Below, in pieces: positions 57,768 to 64,000 of a DNA stretch of 64,000 bases (positions are counted from its first letter, which is position 1; every line of letters begins with the position of its first letter). The stretch covers positions 1-64,000 of the forward strand of contig MU863980.1 in NCBI GenBank assembly GCA_033296885.1. Reading direction: 5' to 3'. The notes under the pieces were generated by a model that was given only the letters and a program-made list of their open reading frames with translations, ran no database searches and was not told the DNA's origin. The stretch is from Triangularia verruculosa (Eukaryota; Ascomycota; Sordariomycetes; Sordariales; Podosporaceae). The position numbers and the translations under genes were made by a program.

Positions 57768-58824
57768 ATGGCGGACTTCTTTGAAGACGCCCCTTCAACC
57801 AACAAGCGGAAAGCCTCTCCTAGCCCATCTCCATCAAATGCGCCAGCCAAGCGCTCACGTGTCGATCTTGACGGGCCGGAGCGCTATGGGGATTCCAGAC
57901 CAGGATACCGAAGGGATTCCATAGGATACAGCAGCCGATCCCGCAGTCCTATCCATCATAGACAGTCATTCTCAAGAAGAGACAGCTACGGCCGAGACCG
58001 ACCACCGCCGCTGCCACAGGAACCGATAGCCCCGCCACCTCGGAAGGCAGTCACCCAGGAAGAGCGCAAGCGCGGCCAGAGGCTCTTCGGCGGTATTCTA
58101 GGCACTCTTAGCGGGCAGACAGGATCGAACAATAATCTGCAAAAACGAAGGCTGGATATTGAGAAGAGACAGCATGAGCGGGCACAGAAACAGGAGGTGG
58201 AGGATCAGAAGCGCTGGAGAGAGAGGCAGGATGGGTCCAGGAGGGAAAGACTGATTCGTCAGATCGAGACTGACGAGAGGATTATGCACGCTCAACATGA
58301 AGAGCTGATGACTGCGGCGAGGAGTTTGATGACTAGGAGTCACCCAAGGATTGTACGTTCTATCCTCTTCTATGATGACGGGAGATATATATTTGGCTAA
58401 CGCTTTGCAGTTATACCGCCCCTGGAAGTTAACGCGCGAACAAGAGCGGACGGTTAGGGACCAAGTCCATGATGCAGAAGACAGGATAGACAGGGAGCTG
58501 GCTGAGTGGAAGAGGGAAAAAGAAAGAAGATATCGGGCACTGGAGGGCCCGGTGCCGGCATCAACACGTCCAAGAGAGGAATACGATCGTCGAAACCGAG
58601 ATAGGCGACGGGAGCCAGCACCGGTTGCCAACGACGATGGTACCGATGATAATCGTGGTGAACAGGACAGCCGCGAGCCGAAAGATATACAGATGGAGGT
58701 GGACGACCAGCCCAAGAAAGAAGACCAAACAGAAGAGAAAGATGAGGATAGCAAGCGGCGAAACTCGGATCAGCACCATGACGAGGTGATGATGCAAGAT
58801 GCGGAAGACACGGTGATTTACTAA
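57768..58824 (+). CDS. Pinin/SDK/MemA-domain protein
   Basis: Members of this family are nuclear SR-type proteins linked to splicing and the exon-junction complex. Two exons, 57768-58352 and 58411-58824, with a 58-nt intron; 332 aa. The start MADFFEDAPSTNKRKASPSP is chosen over an in-frame ATG at 57747. Seen: an Arg/Ser-rich N-terminus (SSRSRSPIHHRQSFSRRDS), the conserved pinin core EERKRGQRLFGGILGTLSG, then KRRLDIEKRQHERAQKQE and, across the splice site, RSHPRILYRPWKLTREQE. The C-terminal third is highly charged (KREKERRYRALEGP; EDQTEEKDEDSKRRNS). Composition suggests disorder outside the core. Role in fungi is by family. Confidence 0.88.
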
Positions 58825-60195
58825 TGCTTTATGTCTAGCTGTTTTCATTACATGGTATTTCGACTGAGGAACCTGGGATGGGAGTTTGGGATATACGATA
58901 CGGGATACTAATCGATAATGATGGGTTTTTTGTTTCCTCGGAGGAGCGTTGCGCTCACCACAACTAGTTCGGGTTTTGGTTTGTTTGTTGTTCTTTATTT
59001 ATTCCTGTCTTGTTTTCAGGGCTAGCGAAGGCATCTAAGTGGTATACTGTAACGAGGGAGCAGGTGGAGGAAACCTGTGACAGAGCACAAGGACAGAGAT
59101 GAGAATAATGATATCGGGAGAGAGAGAGAGACCGCTTGATTACCTTGATGGCCAGGGAGTTGGATGGGTGGGCGAGTGACTTTGGTGAGCGGTTTTATTT
59201 TGGGAAAGCACATGGCGAGAAAGCATTGAAATCTGATCACAAAATCTTCATGTTGTGACATTGGCGCGCATGGGCTGTGAATGTCGCGAGCAGTCAGCTG
59301 GATGAATCACCTAACGGTGATGGGTAACGATTACTTGATTAGTTTTTACACTTTGCTTTTGCCGATGAGGTGTTCAAGTTAAGGGCGTGGGAAATGTAAC
59401 TGAGTTGTTTGATTGATTCCGTGACCACCCGCCCTTGCGATGTTTTTGCTGGGGGTGATTGAATAGTTGACGATGAGGATTCCGGTGTTGGCCGAATTGT
59501 CAGGAGATGGTTGTGGAAGCGAGGTCAGTTGACAGGTAGGGTTCTGGGCGGTGGGTACCAAGGGGTTGGTTCGCAGATACGAGAAAACAAAACATGGCAG
59601 AGAGGGGGAGAGGGGGGGGTACGGTACGTAGATTGTAAGAAAACATTCGGGATTCGGAGCAGCAGAGAGTATGGAAAGGCGGTGGTGTTTGGAGTCTGTG
59701 AATGCGTTACAGCAGAGCGGACCGCCACGGAGCAGGCGGAGTTGGCTACCAGCTAATCAATTCCCAAATCCACCACCCAAAGAGCCTCGGCCGTGGTTTT
59801 TGGATGAGGGGCTCAGGTCCCCTTGCATAGCGCAACGGCGGGCGGCTTAGACTCGGGATCGGAATTCATGACGCAGCGTTGGAAGGAAAATGCGGGGCTG
59901 CCATGCGAGCCGAGTAACAGGTATAAGTTGTTGTAGCAGCGTGGAGATTCGGTAAAGATAAATCATCATCACTTCTTCTTCATCTTAGAAGTTCATTCAT
60001 TCAGCGTGGCTTTGAAGTTTGAACCCCGGTCGTTGTTTTTGTTTGGTTTACCGTTGAAAAGGTAGACGTTGACGGCGCTTGAGACACCACGCAGTACCGT
60101 GCCGTTGGGTAAGTAAGACATCTCACCTTAAACGCCACCACTATCATGATCAAGGTTATTTACTTACCCCTTTTGATGAAAGAAAACCGGTCAAA
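58825..60195. other. Intergenic region of 1.4 kb upstream of the epoxide hydrolase
   Basis: No supported gene. A short (GA)n tract occurs at 59118-59131. A possible 5'-UTR intron for the epoxide hydrolase starts at a GTAAGTAAG near 60110. Other ORFs are short and unconvincing. Confidence 0.5.
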
Positions 60196-61239
60196 ATGGT
60201 CGACAAACTCGTTCCCAATGACACCCGTGTCAAACACCACACCACCACCCTCCCCTCCGGGCACACCTACCACTACCTCGAGGCCCTCCCCTCCGGCACC
60301 CCCGCCGCAACGGTCGTGCTAGTCCACGGCTTCCCCGACCTCTCCTTCGGCTGGCGCTACCAAATCCCCTACCTAACCTCCCTCTCCCTCCGCGTCATCG
60401 TCCCGGACATGCTCGGCTACGGCCTCACCTCGGCCCCCTCCCCCATCCCCCCTTACTCCTACAAATCCCTCTGCGCCGACCTAGCCGCCCTCATCAAACT
60501 CACCTCCCCCGACTCCCCCATCATCCTCGGAGGCCACGACTGGGGAGGCGCCATCGTCTGGCGCTTCGCCCTCCGCCACCCCGAGCTCCTAACCGGCGTC
60601 TTCAGCATCTGCACCCCCTACAACGCCCCGAATTCCCAAGGGTACCTCCCCAAGAAGACCGTCATCGAGCAGTTCCTCCCCAACTTTGCCTACCAGCTCC
60701 AGTTCGAGGACACCGCCCTCGAGGAAAAGATCAACGCCGCCGGTCGGGAGGGTATCAAAAAGTTTCTCAACATCCTCTACGGCAGCAAAGACGAGAAGAC
60801 GGGCAAGACGCACTTTGTCGCCAACGTCGGGATCGATCTCGGTCTGTTTGACGAGGGCGTCACGGTGGCGGACTCAAAGCTGCTGTCGGGGGAGGAGTTG
60901 GAGTTTTACGTCGGGGAGTATGCGCGGAATGGGATCCACGGGCCGCTGAATTACTACCGGACGTGGGATGTCAACTACGAGGAGGAGGCGGCTGATTTGG
61001 CCAAGGAGGGGAAGGACAAGATCGAGGTGCCGGGGATGATTGTGACGGCGACGAGGGATGCTGCGCTGCCGCCGGCGATGGCGGCGAATATGGAGCAGTT
61101 TTTCCCGAGGGGGCTGGTGAAGCACGAGGTGCAGGCTAGCCATTGGGCTACGTGGGAGAATCCGGGGGAGGTGAACAAGGCGGTGGGGGGGTTTGTTGAG
61201 CAGCTTTTGGGGAAGGGGAAGGTTAAGGCTTCGATTTGA
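60196..61239 (+). CDS. Soluble epoxide hydrolase (alpha/beta-hydrolase)
   Basis: Converts epoxides to diols, in detoxification or secondary metabolism; cytosolic by lack of a leader. Single exon, 347 aa from MVDKLVPNDTRVKHHTTTL; the frame is open upstream to 60079, but the ATG at 60196 fits family length. Seen: oxyanion motif HGFPDLSFGWRYQ, nucleophile Asp in GGHDWGG (near 117), the acid in VTATRDAALP and the catalytic His in QASHWATWENP near the end. The cap domain carries FVANVGIDLGLFDEG and YARNGIHGPLNYYRTW. The HGFPD plus GGHDWGG combination separates epoxide hydrolases from haloalkane dehalogenases and esterases. The gene's codons switch sharply from C-ending (first half) to G-ending (second half). 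Physiological substrate unknown. Confidence 0.92.
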   Translation: MVDKLVPNDTRVKHHTTTLPSGHTYHYLEALPSGTPAATVVLVHGFPDLSFGWRYQIPYLTSLSLRVIVPDMLGYGLTSAPSPIPPYSYKSLCADLAALIKLTSPDSPIILGGHDWGGAIVWRFALRHPELLTGVFSICTPYNAPNSQGYLPKKTVIEQFLPNFAYQLQFEDTALEEKINAAGREGIKKFLNILYGSKDEKTGKTHFVANVGIDLGLFDEGVTVADSKLLSGEELEFYVGEYARNGIHGPLNYYRTWDVNYEEEAADLAKEGKDKIEVPGMIVTATRDAALPPAMAANMEQFFPRGLVKHEVQASHWATWENPGEVNKAVGGFVEQLLGKGKVKASI

Positions 61240-61557
61240 GGGTGTGTGGGGAGTGAGTTGGAATTGTGTGTTGTTTTTTTTGTTTTGAAGTAAAGATGCA
61301 TTTTTCATACTGCTATGAGAAGTGTGAACGCCATTGAGTGGTATCCATGCGCCGATGCCCCATAACGCCCTGACTTAGCAAAATGAATGACAATAAAGGC
61401 CCCGGGAAATGATACACACCTCCTGAGATAGCCCACTACTCTTCCTCAATCATAGCCCTCCCTCCTGAACGGACCTCAATGAATTTGGTGGCTGGCTGCC
61501 TATCTCGGCTGCCATCTTCTCTGCTTTCCCCTATTTTCATCAACCGCAACACATTCC
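61240..61557. other. Convergent intergenic region
   Basis: 318 bp between the epoxide hydrolase and CRIPT stops, likely the two 3' UTRs. No gene, repeat or RNA recognised. Confidence 0.5.
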
Positions 61558-61971
61558 TCATTTCAGCGATCGCTTGGTGCCATCCACGATGGGTGCGGCG
61601 GCTGGCTTTTTCTTTTCTGGCTTACCGCACACGGCACAGGCTGGTGAGAATGTTAGCTGCTGGAATTCCCAACACTAATGAGTGAAGGATAACTCACCGG
61701 CTGCCTTGTATGCGCACTTGTGGCAATAAGTATGCCCTTGGTTTACCTTGGTCTTGCATTGCGTGCAAGAACTCGAGTACTGAGCATAAGGATTTTTCGC
61801 CGCTTTTGACAGGAGTTTGCTCTTTGAAATGCCGTTCTGCCCGAGGGTGGCTGATTTTGATGACGATGCTGATGATGAGGCGGCTGAGCCGTAGTACATC
61901 TCACTCTTCTTCTTGACGCCTGGTGTGGCTAGTGTGGTTGAGCTGAGTTTTTGGCATTTTCCGCAGACCAT
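61558..61971 (-). CDS. CRIPT: CRIPT homologue, CxxC zinc-binding protein
   Basis: Small conserved eukaryotic protein named for PDZ binding in neurons; human CRIPT has also been found in spliceosome-related assemblies. Exons 61971-61698 and 61640-61558 with a 57-nt intron carrying CTAAC; 118 aa. Seen: MVCGKCQKLSSTTLATP, KKKSEMYYGS, a Ser-rich insert, NPYAQYSSSCTQCKTKVNQG, HTYCHKCAYKA and, from the second exon, ACAVCGKPEKKK. Four CxxC pairs are therefore present, the last only after splicing. An upstream in-frame ATG at 62043 would add 24 residues unlike the family, so the inner start is preferred. The PDZ-ligand C-terminus of animal CRIPT is absent; the protein ends GTKRSLK. Confidence 0.93.
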
Positions 61972-62871
61972 TTCCGCTGATGTGAATAAATCCGGTGTTC
62001 CTGTTTCGGGTTGGCGGTGAGGTCGGGTTTGGAAAAGCGTCAAATGCGCTGGTGGCCGTGTGAGATATGGCCGCTGTGAGTGAGCAATGATGAGTGAAAG
62101 ATGAGATGAATGTTGTAAGTGAAGCCAGGGTCCGCCACTACCACGACCACTGACCTAGAACCAGCTTAGTCACCTTTTAGGGGCAGAAGCATGAGGCGGC
62201 CTCGGACTTGTGATTGGCTGCTGTCAGCCACTCCGAAACACTTCTTTGCAGGGGCCGGCTTTTGCAGGCAGGGCTGTGACGTCCCAACTGGAGGGCAGTC
62301 CATAATCGCGCTAGCACTCCCTACAGCACGTTGTCAGGGTGCGCCGTCTCCTGAAGAAAGCCCGCCAAAAAGTGTGTCTTGGGTTCTTCATATCCATACC
62401 CCATACCCCTTTGCTGCCCGCCAGCATCACATTGCAGGCTACTCACATACCTACACTACCGTTTGCTCGGCTTTGACAGCCAAATCCCCAGGTTGGGCCG
62501 ACAGAATACAACCGGGTCCCACGGCTGACGACGACAACGGGTCTTGTAGCCCAGACCCCAGTCCGCGAATCCTCCGCTGGTTGATGAAAGGAGGCTGTGC
62601 TCTGCCATACCAAAGAACACGGCGCCGTATTTTTTTAAACTTGCAACTTCAGCTCGTCGCACGCCGCACCACGCCGACACCCCGCCTGAGAGTTCTCGAT
62701 ATATCCAATTCACGACTGCACGAATCACGACGACTACTGCGTACATTTGCGACCTTGCCGGCCACTATCGCGATTCCCCACGTTCGATCGATCCGCCGTC
62801 GATCTATGCTTCGACACACCCCTTGACCGTGTCTTCAACCATACTGCGCCGAAGCGGTGACGCCTTGAGGC
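61972..62871. promoter_or_regulatory. Divergent upstream region of CRIPT and the DRS2-like flippase
   Basis: 900 bp between start codons; the right half is C/T-rich and ends in ACC-type leader sequence before the flippase ATG. No further gene or repeat recognised. Confidence 0.45.
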
Positions 62872-64000
62872 ATGACAGGCCGTCCGCCTCCCGGGGGTCC
62901 CGCGCCCCCGCGAAATGATCTTCTACTCGATCTCGACAACGATCAGCCCATATACAGCACAGGCCAGCGGTCAGCTCTGACCGACGATGATCTCTTAAAT
63001 TCATATGCCTACGACCAGGACGGTGCGCCGGCGCGTCCCTCCGTTTCCTACGATGACTTTGTAGGGTCTGGACAGGCAGGACAAGCAGGAGGAAGGGGGC
63101 CACCACCTGTTGGCACATCAGCTTCTGCCGCAGGTCCCGCAAGCCCGTATGGATCGCAACCAGTCAACAGGCAATACAGCCAGACGTCAGATCTGGGTAA
63201 CTACCAGAGATACGCCGACGACTTTGACGACTATCCGGAGGATGGGACCTCATATTACCAAGCCGGGGGGGCGGTGCCCGGCGATTCTGCGGCGGCTGCC
63301 AATGCCAGGAACCGTAATAGTGTTCTGAGTCTGGGTGGCGGCTTGCTCGGAAGAGTCAAAAACAAACTGGGAATGGGTCAGGGATACTCGGAAATGGATC
63401 TCCCATTGACAGAACCAGGGACGGGCCCAAGACCGGAGCCTGGGGGTGCAGGAGGAGGGGCTCCGCCGCCGAAGGACAAGGGCAACTTCAAGTTCGGCTT
63501 CGGACGATCGAAACCCGACCCCTCGACCCTCGGACCGCGAATCATTCATCTCAACAACCCCCCAGCCAATGCCGCGAACAAATATGTGGACAACCATGTA
63601 TCGACGGCCAAGTACAACATCGCGACTTTCCTCCCCAAGTTCTTATTGGAACAATTCTCAAAATTCGCCAACATTTTCTTCTTGTTCACTGCTGGTCTGC
63701 AGCAAATCCCAGGCCTTTCTCCAACGAACAGATATACAACCATTGGTCCCCTCATTGTTGTGTTGCTGGTATCAGCTGGTAAGGAATTGGTGGAGGACTA
63801 CCGACGGAAACAGGCCGACAAGGCCCTAAACCAGTCCAAGGCGCGGATTCTGCGAGGTTCATCTTTCGAGGAAACAAAATGGATCAATGTTTCTGTGGGC
63901 GACATTATTCGAGTCGAGTCGGAGGAGTCTTTTCCGGCCGATTTGGTCTTGGTGGCAAGTTCGGAACCGGAGGGATTGTGTTATATCGAGACGGCAAATC
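62872..64000 (+). CDS. DRS2: DRS2-type P4-ATPase (phospholipid flippase), 5' part
   Basis: Aminophospholipid flippase of the trans-Golgi and plasma-membrane system. The frame from ATG 62872 is open through the window end; 376 codons are visible, the gene continues outside. Seen: a disordered acidic/Gly/Pro-rich N-terminus (MTGRPPPGGPAPPRNDLLLD), then the conserved start of the catalytic part RIIHLNNPPANAANKYVDNH, VSTAKYNIATFLPKFLLEQF, the first membrane segments (KFANIFFLFTAGLQQIPGLS; TTIGPLIVVLLVSAGKE), VEDYRRKQADKALNQ and, in the actuator domain, VSVGDIIRVES, ESFPADLVLVASSEPEG and YIETAN. These match Drs2 more closely than Dnf or Neo1 types. The DKTGT phosphorylation site is beyond the window. 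No intron is needed in the visible part. Confidence 0.94.
   Translation, partial: MTGRPPPGGPAPPRNDLLLDLDNDQPIYSTGQRSALTDDDLLNSYAYDQDGAPARPSVSYDDFVGSGQAGQAGGRGPPPVGTSASAAGPASPYGSQPVNRQYSQTSDLGNYQRYADDFDDYPEDGTSYYQAGGAVPGDSAAAANARNRNSVLSLGGGLLGRVKNKLGMGQGYSEMDLPLTEPGTGPRPEPGGAGGGAPPPKDKGNFKFGFGRSKPDPSTLGPRIIHLNNPPANAANKYVDNHVSTAKYNIATFLPKFLLEQFSKFANIFFLFTAGLQQIPGLSPTNRYTTIGPLIVVLLVSAGKELVEDYRRKQADKALNQSKARILRGSSFEETKWINVSVGDIIRVESEESFPADLVLVASSEPEGLCYIETAN

Overview
The window is nuclear DNA from a filamentous ascomycete, most likely a sordariomycete close to Sordariales. The grounds are short introns (about 50-115 nt) with CTAAC/CTAAT branch sites close to CAG/TAG acceptors, strong use of C- and G-ending codons, single-copy fungal genes (CAT-3-type catalase, Ste12 with C-terminal C2H2 fingers, PEX26-like peroxin, Zn2Cys6 factor), and AT-rich debris that looks like RIP-damaged repeats. 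No bacterial operon structure, rRNA, tRNA or CRISPR array is visible. Exon boundaries below were built by hand from frame continuity and splice signals, without RNA evidence.

Layout. 0-9 kb: an Ark/Prk actin-patch kinase, a small three-exon Cys-rich protein hidden between ORFs, a CCDC47/PAT-complex ER protein and a haspin kinase. 9-19.5 kb: a 3-kb upstream region and a secreted large-subunit catalase, an ENT nucleoside transporter with a GATA-site inverted repeat upstream, an ECM15/UPF0045 protein and an ARL3/ARFRP1 GTPase. 20-24.3 kb: exosome subunit RRP45, spliceosome factor CWC15 and an EBP-type sterol isomerase, followed by an AT-rich minisatellite next to a degraded retroelement. 24.3-34.5 kb: UTP10 and NOC3 head to head over a promoter with a triple repeat, then HIS6 and FAF1 head to head. 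36.5-39 kb: STE12. 39-50 kb: about 11 kb with no recognisable gene, but with minisatellites and a MITE-like AT-rich element. 50-56 kb: a Zn2Cys6 transcription factor, a decayed gene, a PEX26-like peroxin and a foldback element with about 110-bp arms. 56.7-64 kb: RDS3/PHF5A and a pinin-domain protein head to head, an epoxide hydrolase, CRIPT, and the 5' part of a DRS2-type flippase that runs off the window.

The genes do not form one pathway. There is a concentration of ribosome-biogenesis and RNA-processing genes (UTP10, NOC3, RRP45, FAF1) and splicing genes (CWC15, RDS3, pinin, CRIPT), several as divergent pairs. The most interesting items are a STE12 exon whose skipping would rebuild one hybrid zinc finger from two, the hidden Cys-rich mini-gene, the two inverted-repeat elements, and a consistent C-to-G strand-composition switch inside genes.
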